The notes beneath the pieces are model-generated. The model worked only from the letters and a program-made list of their open reading frames with translations. It was not told the origin of the DNA and did no database searches. This document shows, piece after piece, positions 5,762 to 12,757 of a stretch of 13,109 bases of DNA. The stretch lies in NCBI GenBank assembly GCA_031259035.1, contig JAIRLZ010000157.1:1-13109 (forward strand), written 5' to 3'. The position numbers were made by a program, and so were the translations under genes. Source of the DNA: Treponema sp. (lineage in GTDB: Bacteria > Spirochaetota > Spirochaetia > Treponematales > Breznakiellaceae). Within the stretch, counting starts at the first letter, position 1, and every line of letters starts with the position of its first letter.

Positions 5762-6638
5762 ATTCCCGCCGCTTTCTCACGCCGACGCACGAGGCGACGG
5801 CGCGTTCCTTGCCGGAAAAAAGCCCGTGAACCGGCGTATTCACCACGAAAACGCCGTGATTCTGGGAGCGTAGGGCAAGGGCGGTTGAACCGCCGCCGTC
5901 AAAGTTTATGGCGTCAACAGCGCCGAGTTTTTGGAGGATGAGCGCGGTTTCCGCTTCGGTTGCGCCCACGCTGGCCAGTTGTCTGCCGTCAACGACAAGA
6001 AGATAGAGGATGGCGCCGTGTATGCCCGCCGCGGAACGGGGGTGGCGTTTTTCACCTTGTTCTGATACGGCGCGTTCCGTAAGGGCGCCGTCTTTCAGAA
6101 TGGCGTAGAACCCGCCGACCGCGTTCCAAATGGAACCGCCATTGCGTATCGCGCCGCGTATCGCGCCCTGATTTTCTATCGCCATAGCGCCATCCGCGTA
6201 GAAAACAAGGGCGTCGTATCTGGCGACGGGCGCGGAAACAACAACGCCGTTTGAAACCGTAAGCCCGACGATGTTCCGCTTTTCCCCTTCCGTTTCAGAG
6301 ACCGGATAAAACGGCGACGCATTGACGCCCACAATACAGTCAAACCGCTCGACAAAGCGTGAAACAGAAGACGCCGGCACAACATTGGCTTCAAAATTTC
6401 CGTCAACTGCTTCTCTGGGACTTATAACGATTTCAAGATTAAGATGAGATGTGTCTATGCGCGCCGCCCAAAATCGCAGCTTCGGGCGGCTGACAACGCC
6501 GGCAAGCAGGTCAACGCCTTGTTCAAAAGGCTGCCATTGCGGGATAAAGCCGTCAAGAAAGCCGGACGTTTTAGATCGGGGCGTTAGGCACGAAAAAAAC
6601 AACAGAATGTACAGGCATACGCCCCCCTTTTTTAGCAT
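5760..6638 (-). CDS. Phosphodiester glycosidase (NAGPA-domain) family protein, probable lipoprotein
   Basis: This 292-residue exported protein has an N-terminal hydrophobic segment ending in LFFSC (Cys17), a relaxed lipobox of the kind spirochaetes use, so it is probably lipid-anchored. The remainder matches the NAGPA/phosphodiester glycosidase domain (Pfam PF09992, uncovering-enzyme type). It shows GVNASPF at 104-110, HPRSAAGI at 199-206, NFDGGGSTAL at 245-254 and ERAVASCVGV at 278-287. These are the family's Asn, Arg, Asp-Gly-Gly-Gly-Ser-Thr and closing strand motifs. The family cleaves sugar phosphodiesters, and in bacteria relatives act on wall or capsule glycopolymers; the substrate here is unknown. 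The ATG shares its A with the rpsU stop (TAATG) and has no Shine-Dalgarno sequence of its own, so translation is probably coupled to rpsU. The domain call is firm; the reaction is inferred. Confidence 0.88.
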   Translation of the reverse strand: MLKKGGVCLYILLFFSCLTPRSKTSGFLDGFIPQWQPFEQGVDLLAGVVSRPKLRFWAARIDTSHLNLEIVISPREAVDGNFEANVVPASSVSRFVERFDCIVGVNASPFYPVSETEGEKRNIVGLTVSNGVVVSAPVARYDALVFYADGAMAIENQGAIRGAIRNGGSIWNAVGGFYAILKDGALTERAVSEQGEKRHPRSAAGIHGAILYLLVVDGRQLASVGATEAETALILQKLGAVDAINFDGGGSTALALRSQNHGVFVVNTPVHGLFSGKERAVASCVGVRKRRE

Positions 6639-6841
6639 TAGTATTCCGATCTGCCTTTGCGGGACTTCTTGAGCAGCTTGCGCTGAAAGGCTTTTTTCTT
6701 TCGGTTAAGAATGGTGGAAGGCTTCTCGTAATACTCCCTCTTCTTGAACTCGCGGATAATGCCTTCTTTCTCAACCATGCGTTTAAAACGCTTGATGGCT
6801 TTTTCCAAGAGTTCATTGTCATCTACAATAATGTGCGCCAT
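6638..6841 (-). CDS. rpsU: 30S ribosomal protein S21
   Basis: This 67-residue, strongly basic protein has the S21 pattern: a beta start (MAHIIVDDNELLEKAIKRFK), the central FKKREYYEKPS motif, then a lysine/arginine-rich tail. S21 sits on the 30S platform near the anti-Shine-Dalgarno end of 16S rRNA and aids initiation. The start is fixed by a perfect Shine-Dalgarno sequence (GGAGGTGAT, 6853-6845) with 7 bases from GGAGG to ATG. It has its own consensus promoter and a long leader. Its stop overlaps the start of the glycosidase gene by one base. Confidence 0.96.
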   Translation of the reverse strand: MAHIIVDDNELLEKAIKRFKRMVEKEGIIREFKKREYYEKPSTILNRKKKAFQRKLLKKSRKGRSEY

Positions 6842-6844
6842 GTA

Positions 6845-6853
6845 ATCACCTCC
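6845..6853 (-). promoter_or_regulatory. Perfect Shine-Dalgarno sequence of rpsU
   Basis: GGAGGTGAT on the minus strand is fully complementary to the 16S rRNA 3' end and is far stronger than the ribosome-binding sites of any neighbour in the window. This fits the high synthesis expected of a ribosomal protein. Confidence 0.85.
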
Positions 6854-6986
6854 CTTCCTTCACGGTTAATTTTTTTCTTTTTTAATAGCTAGAAGCGCCG
6901 CGCTCCCACAGCGATCAGATGGACTCCGCATAGACTGGCTCCAGAATCTGCCGCCATAGGCGCCGCGCGCAAGACGCATTTAAACT

Positions 6987-7014
6987 ATTATAATGAGACA
7001 GGCGTCTTTGTCAA
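6987..7014 (-). promoter_or_regulatory. Consensus promoter of rpsU, overlapping the thiI stop
   Basis: TTGACA (7014-7009) and TATAAT (6992-6987) are both perfect consensus hexamers, separated by 16 bases on the minus strand. The -35 box contains the thiI stop codon (TGA, 7013-7011). Transcription would start near 6980 and leave a leader of about 140 bases before rpsU. The leader is GC-rich at first (GCGCGCGGCGCC near its 5' end) and ends in an A-rich stretch. I recognise no known riboswitch or ribosomal-protein operator in it. Confidence 0.85.
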
Positions 7015-8222
7015 GAGGGACGCCGCCGCCCCGCAAACGAACAGTGTTCCTCATCCCGCTCCCGCACCGCTTCCTCAATAAGCGCGCCTATTTCGAGCCG
7101 CTCGTAATACGCCGCCGCTTCCTCCACATCTCCCCGAAGCTCCGGATGCTTTGGACTGAACAGAACGCAGCAATCCTCATAGGGCAGGATAGAAATTTTA
7201 TACGCGCCTATTTTTTCGGCTATGCGGGTGACGCTTTCCTTGTCCATGCCGATAAGCGGACGCAGAATGGGCAGGGTCGTACGGCTTTCGGTACAGCGGA
7301 TGTTTTCGATGGTCTGACTTGCCACTTGCGAAAGACTCTCCCCGCTTATGAGGCACGCGCAACCCTCCTCACGGGCGATGGATTCGGCGGCTTCCATCAT
7401 CGCCATACGGAGGAGAATCGTCGTCCACGCCGGAGGCGCCTTCTCCTTTATACGCATGTGCGCCTTGGTAAAACCCACGATGTGAAGCCGGACGCCGAGC
7501 GTGTAGCGTCCCAGCGTTTCGGCGAGCCGGACGACCTTGTCGCGGGCTTCCTTTGATGTGTAGGGATATGCGTGAAAGTGAACCGCGTCTATGCTCATGC
7601 CCCGCCCGGCCATCAAGAAGCCGGCGACCGGCGAATCAATGCCACCGGACAGGAGGAGCAGTCCGCGTCCGGCGGTTCCGACCGGCAAGCCCCGCAGCCC
7701 TTTGCGGCTGCCGGCATATATGTACGCTTTTTCCCGTATCTCGACCGTGATGACAGCGTCCGGCTTATGAACATCGACCTTTAGGGCGGGAATCGCGGCG
7801 AGAACAGCCTCGCCCGCAACCGCCATGATCCCGTAGGATTCGAGCGGGAACCGTTTGTCCGTGCGCCGCGCTTCCACCTTGAAGGTTTTAACGGCCGCGG
7901 CGGCGCCATTGGCAAGGAGGGCGCGGGCTTCTTCAACGCACACTTTGCAAACCGCCTCAACGGTTTTTTCGCAGAAGCGGGTTTTAGCCCAGCCTGTTAT
8001 ACCGAACAGGTGATCCAGCGCGAATTCAATTTTTTCAGCAACGTTTTCAGCAACGTGTATAAAATAACGCCCATCCGTCGCGACGAGTTGGGCGCCCGTT
8101 CCTTTCAACAGGAAACGGGCGTTGCGCCTCAAGACCCGCTCAAAACCGCCCCGGTTTTCACCTTTGAGCGTGAGTTCGCCGAGTTTGAGGAGATAGGTGA
8201 CGGCTTCAGGAGAATCCGGCAT
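7011..8222 (-). CDS. thiI: tRNA 4-thiouridine synthase ThiI (no rhodanese domain)
   Basis: This 403-residue protein has an N-terminal ferredoxin-like/THUMP tRNA-binding region (about 8-165) followed by a PP-loop adenylating domain. The ATP-binding motif SGGIDSP is at 192-198. GESLSQVASQT (294-304) and YEDCCVLFSPKHP (348-360) are highly characteristic of ThiI. The enzyme adenylates U8 of tRNA and inserts sulfur carried by a cysteine desulfurase to make s4U; it may also feed thiazole synthesis for thiamine. The C-terminal rhodanese domain of the E. coli enzyme is absent, as in Bacillus-type ThiI, and the CC pair at 351-352 includes the conserved cysteine. It starts 15 bases after the aspS stop with only a weak GAAGA ribosome-binding site, so it is probably co-transcribed with aspS. 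Confidence 0.95.
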   Translation of the reverse strand: MPDSPEAVTYLLKLGELTLKGENRGGFERVLRRNARFLLKGTGAQLVATDGRYFIHVAENVAEKIEFALDHLFGITGWAKTRFCEKTVEAVCKVCVEEARALLANGAAAAVKTFKVEARRTDKRFPLESYGIMAVAGEAVLAAIPALKVDVHKPDAVITVEIREKAYIYAGSRKGLRGLPVGTAGRGLLLLSGGIDSPVAGFLMAGRGMSIDAVHFHAYPYTSKEARDKVVRLAETLGRYTLGVRLHIVGFTKAHMRIKEKAPPAWTTILLRMAMMEAAESIAREEGCACLISGESLSQVASQTIENIRCTESRTTLPILRPLIGMDKESVTRIAEKIGAYKISILPYEDCCVLFSPKHPELRGDVEEAAAYYERLEIGALIEEAVRERDEEHCSFAGRRRPS

Positions 8223-8237
8223 ACAGCGGGTCTTCTG

Positions 8238-9566
8238 TTACGGTTCCACCCGCCTGCGGTCGCGGGGGAAGAGGCTGGCTTCCTTCACGTTGGCAATGCC
8301 CAGAATGCGGGACGTGAGGCGCTCGCAGCCAATGGCGAAGCCGCCGTGGGGCGGGCAACCGTATTTAAGCAGGTCCAGGTAGTTCGTAAAATTCTCCGCC
8401 TTTAAGCCGAATTTAGGCAGAACGTCAAGGAACGCCTGATAATCGTGCTGTCTCCTGCCGCCGGTGGTGATCTCCAGCCCCCGGAACAGGGCGTCGAAAC
8501 TCATGGTGCGGCTTGCGTCAAGCGGATAGGTGTAGAACGGGCGGTACCGCCGGGGAAATTCGTTGACAAAGAGCAAATCAGAGCCGTATTCCCGCAGCGA
8601 CCATGAACAGAGGAACCGCTCCGCTTCCGGCGTGATGTCGAAAATGCGTCCGCCTCCCATTTTGGCGGATTCGGCGCCGGCTATTTTCACGGCTTCCTCG
8701 TAGCGTACCGTAGGAGATTGGCTCACGGCGTCCGCATTGGGAACAGCCGCGTTCCACAGGGCGAGTTCAGCGGAGTTCTTTCGCGCCGTTTCTTCAAAAA
8801 TATGGGTTAAAAGCCCTTTTTCAAGCTCAATAAGGTCTTTTTCTGAATCAATAAAGCCCATTTCCACATCCAGAGATACGTACTCGTTCAAGTGGCGCGG
8901 GGTGTCGTGCTTTTCGGCGCGGTATGCGGGCGCAACCTCGAAGACCCGCTCCATGCCGCTTGCGACCATAGTCTCTTTATAAAATTGGGGCGACTGGGCG
9001 AGGTAGACCTTGCGGTCAAAATACGCGACTTCGAACAGTTCCGAGCCGCCTTCGGTGCTGCTGCCCACCAGCTTGCTGGTCTTTATTTCGGTGAAGTCCT
9101 GGGAGCGCAAATATGCGGAGAACGCCTCAATGACGGTCGCCTGCACCTTGAAAATCGCCTTGATTTTGGGACTGCGCAGAGACAATCCGCGGTTGTCCAG
9201 AAGCGCTTCCAAGCCGGTTTTGCCGGGATCGCCATTCACCTGATACGGCAGATCGCCAGCGGCGCGGGCGATGCATTCAAGAGCTTGCACTTTGATTTCA
9301 GCTCCGCCCGGCGCTTTTTCGTTCAACGCGGGCGTACCTTTAACGGAAATGACGGATTCAAGCGTCAGCGCCGGATCCTTGTCCAATACAAGCTGCACAA
9401 GTCCGGATCTGTCCCGCAGCACAATGAAGACGACGCCTCCCATATCGCGGATGCGATGAACCCACCCTTTCAGTTCAACTTCACCAGCCGCGCCGCCGCC
9501 GTCAGACACGCCGTCCGTTTGTTGTTCCCGCGCCGCCTGAGCCACATCTTTTGCCAATATTCGCAT
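8238..9566 (-). CDS. aspS: Aspartyl-tRNA synthetase, archaeal type (possibly non-discriminating)
   Basis: This 442-residue class II synthetase has an N-terminal OB-fold anticodon-binding domain with GWVHRIRDMGG at 34-44. The catalytic domain has TEGGSELFEV (171-180), the QSPQ aspartate loop (191-194), motif 2 YRAEKHDTPRHLNEY (215-229) and motif 3 GCERLTSRILG to FPRDRRRVEP (413-442). Length and motifs are those of the short archaeal/eukaryote-like AspRS, not the roughly 590-residue bacterial AspRS with its GAD insertion. His37 aligns by eye with the position where discriminating Thermococcus AspRS has Trp, which hints at relaxed tRNA specificity (Asp-tRNA-Asn made for GatCAB), but this is inference. 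The ATG lies about 2 bases after the predicted transcription start, so the mRNA would be leaderless. thiI follows 15 bases downstream. Confidence 0.94.
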   Translation of the reverse strand: MRILAKDVAQAAREQQTDGVSDGGGAAGEVELKGWVHRIRDMGGVVFIVLRDRSGLVQLVLDKDPALTLESVISVKGTPALNEKAPGGAEIKVQALECIARAAGDLPYQVNGDPGKTGLEALLDNRGLSLRSPKIKAIFKVQATVIEAFSAYLRSQDFTEIKTSKLVGSSTEGGSELFEVAYFDRKVYLAQSPQFYKETMVASGMERVFEVAPAYRAEKHDTPRHLNEYVSLDVEMGFIDSEKDLIELEKGLLTHIFEETARKNSAELALWNAAVPNADAVSQSPTVRYEEAVKIAGAESAKMGGGRIFDITPEAERFLCSWSLREYGSDLLFVNEFPRRYRPFYTYPLDASRTMSFDALFRGLEITTGGRRQHDYQAFLDVLPKFGLKAENFTNYLDLLKYGCPPHGGFAIGCERLTSRILGIANVKEASLFPRDRRRVEP

Positions 9567-9574
9567 AATGCGCT

Positions 9575-9583
9575 ATAGTACCA
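9575..9583 (-). promoter_or_regulatory. Extended -10 element in front of aspS
   Basis: TGGTACTAT on the minus strand fits an extended -10 (TGnTAnnnT). No good -35 hexamer lies at 16-18 bases. The predicted transcription start would be near 9568, two bases before the aspS ATG. Confidence 0.45.
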
Positions 9584-9626
9584 TATTCAAGGGAAATATT
9601 CTACGGGGAGTCGCCGTCTTCTCGCG

Positions 9627-10298
9627 CTATGGAGAAAAACCCCTTGCCGCAACCGCTTGTAGTACAATAGCGTTGTTCAGAAACCTCAGTTTCTGAACAA
9701 CAACCATTAAAAAAACGTAGTTTTGCAAGGCTAATGCCGGCTTTAGCCTGAAAAACTGCGCGACTTGTTTAACAACCAACACTGACTTCCGTACCGGATA
9801 GTGCGCTTTCATGACCGGGCGCTCGGCGTCCAAAAAAGACTCGTGATCGGCGTAGTCATCGGTGTATTTACAGGCAAACGCCGTTTTGCCGTCTTTCTCA
9901 TAGGGGGACAACCGGAGGCTGCCCGCGTAGTTTATCGATCCCGCCTTGACATCAAAAACGGCGTCTTCAAGCTCAAAAACATTCAGGTTGTTTTTATAAT
10001 ATACATACTTAAACATGTAGCGTCCCGCAGGGAGCTTTATAAAAATGAAATTTCCCCCCGTGTGCAGACGGCCGCGGTCAAACACCGCGGCGGCGGAAGA
10101 GAAGGGGCCGCTTTCTTTGGCGGTGTTCCGGGGGTAAAGCGAAATCCGCGCTCCCGGAACATCCGTGACAATCACGGCGAAGAGAACCCCCTCTTTCGTT
10201 TCATCAATGGCGTTTGGGGAATCACGCAGGTCAAGCGTTATACAAGACGAAACCGAAAAGACAAGACACATAAAAAAAATAGCGGCGCCGCTTTTCAT
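9627..10298 (-). CDS. Small hypothetical lipoprotein with repeat-derived C-terminus
   Basis: This 223-residue ORF begins with a lipoprotein signal (IFFMCLVFSVSSC, lipid Cys at 19). Residues about 35-130 look like a small beta-sandwich (GVLFAVIVTDVPGARISLY, IKLPAGRYMFKYVYY), similar in style to DUF2846-like lipoproteins, though I cannot confirm the family. An AGGGA ribosome-binding site lies 8 bases before ATG 10298, and TACAAT (10327-10322) is a possible -10. From about residue 175 (KSVLVVKQ onward) the codons come from hairpin repeat DNA at 9672-9780 and the sequence turns low-complexity and hydrophobic. The native protein probably ended earlier or had another C-terminus. The gene is well supported; the last 45 or so residues are doubtful. 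Confidence 0.7.
   Translation of the reverse strand: MKSGAAIFFMCLVFSVSSCITLDLRDSPNAIDETKEGVLFAVIVTDVPGARISLYPRNTAKESGPFSSAAAVFDRGRLHTGGNFIFIKLPAGRYMFKYVYYKNNLNVFELEDAVFDVKAGSINYAGSLRLSPYEKDGKTAFACKYTDDYADHESFLDAERPVMKAHYPVRKSVLVVKQVAQFFRLKPALALQNYVFLMVVVQKLRFLNNAIVLQAVAARGFSP
9672..9701. repeat. Hairpin repeat D inside the 3' end of the lipoprotein ORF
   Basis: GTTGTTCAGAAAC (9672-9684) and its exact reverse complement (9689-9701) form a 13-bp stem with loop CTCA. The arm ends inward in AAAC opposite GTTT, like the other hairpins in the window. Confidence 0.8.
9718..9768. repeat. Imperfect hairpin next to repeat D
   Basis: GTAGTTTTGCAAGGCTAA (9718-9735) pairs imperfectly with TTTAGCCTGAAAAACTGC (9742-9759), the best part being AGGCTAA/TTAGCCT. 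AACAACCA occurs on both sides of this block (9699-9706 and 9771-9778), which could be a direct repeat left by insertion. It is read through by the lipoprotein ORF. Confidence 0.45.
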
Positions 10299-10653
10299 AA
10301 GGCGTCCCTTTTGGTTTTAAGATTGTATCGTGAAACGCCCGCCCTGTGGTTTATTTCCTGAGCTAAGATTTCCAGATGCCGCCATAATTGCGAGCCGGGC
10401 GACACTTCGGAAACGCTGTTGGCGGGTTCCGCGAGTCCGTCTTCACGGCTTCAATCTGACCGTGCGCTTGTTGCGAGATGGCTTCCGGTATAAGCTGCGG
10501 GCGGCAGTTTAATGAACAGAAACACGCCGCGTTCCCGCCGCGTATGCGGCGCTATGGACGACGCCATGACAGGGCGGCTGGGCAAGTCATGCCGGGGGTA
10601 ACGCCCCGCGCGCCGCTCGCGCGGCGCTTGTCATCGTTGCCCTTCGCCGGTTT
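10299..10653. other. Gene-free stretch, GC-rich, with hairpins
   Basis: No ORF here has a plausible start, ribosome-binding site and protein-like composition. It contains the probable -10 of the lipoprotein gene (10322-10327). Between about 10500 and 10630 it has several GC-rich inverted repeats such as CGCCGC/GCGGCG and GCGCCGC/GCGGCGC. It may be decayed coding sequence, but I cannot identify any parent gene. Confidence 0.5.
10610..10627 (-). terminator. GC hairpin after the caspase-TPR gene
   Basis: GCGCCGC (10610-10616) and GCGGCGC (10621-10627) pair perfectly over 7 bp. On the minus strand the loop is GCGA, a GNRA tetraloop. It lies 27 bases after the stop of the caspase-TPR gene. There is no uridine tract, so termination is only plausible. 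Confidence 0.35.
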
Positions 10654-12333
10654 TCACCACCCCCGCGCCCGCCGGGCAATTTCAAGATTTTTTTGGGCAA
10701 AGGTATAGTTCGGATCGAGCCGCAACGCCCGGGTGAAGTCCGCAATCGCCCGGTCGTAGTCCCCTTTTTTGTAATACGCATCGCCGCGGTTGTTATACGC
10801 CGACACATAATCCGGATCGATACGCAACGCCTGGGTGAAGTCCGCAATCGCCCGGTCATAGTCCCCTTTATTGCGATACGCATTGCCGCGGTTGATATAC
10901 GCCGACACAAAATTCGGGTCGATTCTGATCGCCTGGGCGAAGTCCGCAATCGCCCGGTCATAGTCCCCTTTGTAATAAGATGCAAGACCGCGGCCGTGAT
11001 ACGCCTGCACATGCTTCGGATCGAGCAGTATCACCTGGTTGTAGTCCGACATGGCCCTGTCAAAATCCTTTTTGGCTTCGTAGGCGACGCCGCGGTTGTG
11101 ATACGCCGATACATACTTCGGATCGATCCTGATCGCTTGGGTGTAGTCCGCAATCGCTCGATCATAGTCCCCTTTATTACGATACGCAAGGCCGCGGTTG
11201 ATATACGCCGACACAAAATTCGGGTCGATTCTGATCGCCTGGGTGAAGTCCGCAATCGCCCGGTCATAGTCCCCTTTAGTGCGATACGCAACGCCGCGTC
11301 CGTGATACGCCTTCGCATAATTCGGATCGAGCAGTATCACCTGGTTGTAGTCCGACATGGCTCTGTCAAAATCCTTTTTGACTTCGTAGGCGACGCCGCG
11401 GTTGTGATACGCCAATGCATACTTTGGATCGATCCTGATCGCTTGAGTGTAGTCCGCGATAGCCCGGTCGTAGTCCCCTTTATTATGATACGCAAGGCCG
11501 CTCTCAACATAGCTTTTGGCGCTGTGCGCCGGCGTACTAGCGGGCGGCGGCGGCGCGGGTTGCGCGGTCTGCGCCGAGGGGCGCGAACCCAGATAGGCGA
11601 TCCCATAAAACTGGTTGTACACCGCAGGGCGTTGGACCCCGCCCGATACCCGCGCCACATCGCCTCCGGTGAGACGAAACACTTCGTTCACGTCGATCCC
11701 AGGCGTTTTCAGATTTTTCAAAAGCTGGCTGGTGAAGAGCCCGTTGCGCCCCGCGCCGTCGGAGGCGGTCGCCCCAGCCGCGGTCGCGTAGACTATGATG
11801 CTGTCGGCGGGCTGGTTCCCCACCACTTGCAACCCCCGCGACCCGCTCCTCCCCCAGCTAAACGGATTGTCCCGGCAGGCGTCAAGCACAACTATGTTCA
11901 ACTCGTTGCCCGCCTGATTTATCTCGTCCAGCATCGCCTGTACGGACACCGCCCGGTCGCGCAAGTAGGCTTCGCTCCTGATGTCGGCGTCCACCGGTAT
12001 CAGGTAGTTCACGCCCCCGGATTGAACGCCATGACCAGCGTAAAACAGAAAGCCGTAGCTGTTTTTTGACACCGAAAGCCGGTTTTTGAAGCGTTCAATC
12101 GCATCTTCCATCTGCACCCGTCCGCTGTCGACCACAGCGTCGACCGTGAAGCCCAACTCCCGCAGAGACGCCGCCATGTCGTTCGCGTCGTTCACTGGAT
12201 TGTTCAGGCGCGCAAGGTTTTTGTACGCCCCATTGCCGATAACCAGCGCGTATTTCTGCTGGGCCGCGACCGGCGCTAGAGACGACAACGACAAAACGGC
12301 GAACACCGCCGCCGCCACACTGATCTTTTTCAT
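10654..12333 (-). CDS. Secreted caspase-like (peptidase C14) protein with eight TPR repeats
   Basis: This 559-residue protein has a Sec signal peptide at 1-25 (VAAAVFAVLSLSSLAPVAA before QQKYALVIG). The p20-like caspase fold spans about 27-250 with both catalytic motifs: His101 in FYAGHGVQ and Cys153 in LDACRDNPF. The conserved ALVIGNGAYKN start and NDANDMAASLRELGF are also present. A Pro/Ala-rich linker (252-270) leads to eight 34-residue TPRs (272-543), each with the KGDYDRAIADYTQAIRIDP pattern, and a short end ARRARGW. Bacterial C14 proteins of this kind are cysteine proteases, usually cutting after basic residues; targets are unknown. Export suggests action in the periplasm or outside the cell, with the TPRs binding a partner. 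The ATG is preceded by AAGGAAGGA. No neighbour on the same strand is close enough to form an operon. Confidence 0.92.
   Translation of the reverse strand: MKKISVAAAVFAVLSLSSLAPVAAQQKYALVIGNGAYKNLARLNNPVNDANDMAASLRELGFTVDAVVDSGRVQMEDAIERFKNRLSVSKNSYGFLFYAGHGVQSGGVNYLIPVDADIRSEAYLRDRAVSVQAMLDEINQAGNELNIVVLDACRDNPFSWGRSGSRGLQVVGNQPADSIIVYATAAGATASDGAGRNGLFTSQLLKNLKTPGIDVNEVFRLTGGDVARVSGGVQRPAVYNQFYGIAYLGSRPSAQTAQPAPPPPASTPAHSAKSYVESGLAYHNKGDYDRAIADYTQAIRIDPKYALAYHNRGVAYEVKKDFDRAMSDYNQVILLDPNYAKAYHGRGVAYRTKGDYDRAIADFTQAIRIDPNFVSAYINRGLAYRNKGDYDRAIADYTQAIRIDPKYVSAYHNRGVAYEAKKDFDRAMSDYNQVILLDPKHVQAYHGRGLASYYKGDYDRAIADFAQAIRIDPNFVSAYINRGNAYRNKGDYDRAIADFTQALRIDPDYVSAYNNRGDAYYKKGDYDRAIADFTRALRLDPNYTFAQKNLEIARRARGW
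10705..11520 (-). repeat. TPR-coding tandem repeats with a 306-bp higher-order unit
   Basis: Eight in-phase 102-bp units encode the TPRs. Units 1-3 (11520-11215) and 4-6 (11214-10909) are a duplicated three-unit block. The divergent middle type (AYEVKKDFDRAMSDYNQVILLDP) recurs exactly 306 bases apart (bases from 11031 compared with those from 11337) with few differences. Units 7-8 repeat the first type. The pattern indicates block duplication, not unit-by-unit growth. Confidence 0.9.
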
Positions 12334-12431
12334 CCTATTCCTTCCTTAGCTTAATGAATAATCCCCGCGCCCCAGTTTCACGCCCCACAGGGCGAGGCAT
12401 TAACCCTTTTTATAAAAATGACATTCGGCGC
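12334..12431. other. Upstream region of the caspase-TPR gene
   Basis: It carries the AAGGAAGGA ribosome-binding site just before 12333, a small CGCCCC/GGGCG hairpin near 12380-12395, and a TATAAA near 12412-12417 on the minus strand that could be a -10 without a good -35. The promoter call is weak. Confidence 0.3.
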
Positions 12432-12737
12432 TCACGGGACAATCCGGTACGTGAATTTCGCCGTGGCGACCGGACGCATGTCCGTCCGCGCATGTTCCCG
12501 CTCCGCCGTGACGCCCCGCACAAGCAGGCTGTTTGAATGACGAGGCTCTTCATACACGCCAACCAATATCATTTCTTCGTTCCTCGCATATATGATCGGA
12601 AAGCAACCGCGCCTCCGACTCGAAACGGATAAGCGTGATCTTTGTGTGTGCAGGCAAGGTTTTGTGTCTGACACCGCTTCATAATGGACGACGGGGCAGT
12701 CTGAAAGGAGAGGGATACAAGTCCTCCACATGAACAT
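12432..12737 (-). CDS. Uncertain small ORF in a gene-poor region
   Basis: A 101-codon ORF begins 14 bases after the predicted transcription start. The C-terminal half (MILVGVYEEP... to KFTYRIVP) reads like real protein. The N-terminal half is Cys/Arg-rich and odd, and the other two frames of the same strand are also open over part of it. One gives a stretch (ITLIRFESEARLLSDH) that looks as protein-like as the official frame. This fits a frameshifted pseudogene, or chance openness of GC-rich DNA. No family is recognised, and the ribosome-binding site is poor (AGG 8 bases upstream). Confidence 0.25.
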   Translation of the reverse strand: MFMWRTCIPLLSDCPVVHYEAVSDTKPCLHTQRSRLSVSSRRRGCFPIIYARNEEMILVGVYEEPRHSNSLLVRGVTAEREHARTDMRPVATAKFTYRIVP

Positions 12738-12751
12738 TTTATAACCTGCAT
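12569..12751 (-). CDS. Possible leaderless 60-codon ORF, overlapping
   Basis: ATG 12751 coincides with the predicted +1 of the promoter at 12758-12787, so if translated it would be from a leaderless message. The 60-residue product (MQVIKCSCGGLVSLSFQ start) has no recognisable family and overlaps the ORF at 12432-12737 in another frame. At most one of the two is likely to be real. Confidence 0.2.
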   Translation of the reverse strand: MQVIKCSCGGLVSLSFQTAPSSIMKRCQTQNLACTHKDHAYPFRVGGAVAFRSYMRGTKK

Positions 12752-12757
12752 AATGGC

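Noticed and set aside
5760..6638. Defence or toxin role for the glycosidase-domain protein
   Set aside because: The motifs fit the NAGPA-domain family and the protein is exported. No immunity or antitoxin partner is adjacent.
6842..6980. A known riboswitch in the rpsU leader
   Set aside because: I could not find the conserved core of any class I know, nor a clear terminator/antiterminator pair. It is left as an unexplained leader only.
6993..7556. Plus-strand ORF opposite thiI
   Set aside because: It is a shadow of the well-supported ThiI reading frame, with basic low-information composition and no ribosome-binding site.
8892..9578. 228-codon plus-strand ORF opposite aspS
   Set aside because: The opposite strand carries all class II synthetase motifs. 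This frame has no recognisable features.
10705..11520. Regular direct repeats suggesting a CRISPR array
   Set aside because: The period is 102 bp, in frame and coding for TPRs. There are no unique spacers and no cas genes.
10693..12069. A 458-codon open frame antisense to the caspase-TPR gene
   Set aside because: Its openness follows from the repeated TPR codons. The translation is a periodic Arg/Val/Ile-rich sequence with no domain, and the opposite strand has a signal peptide, catalytic motifs and a ribosome-binding site.
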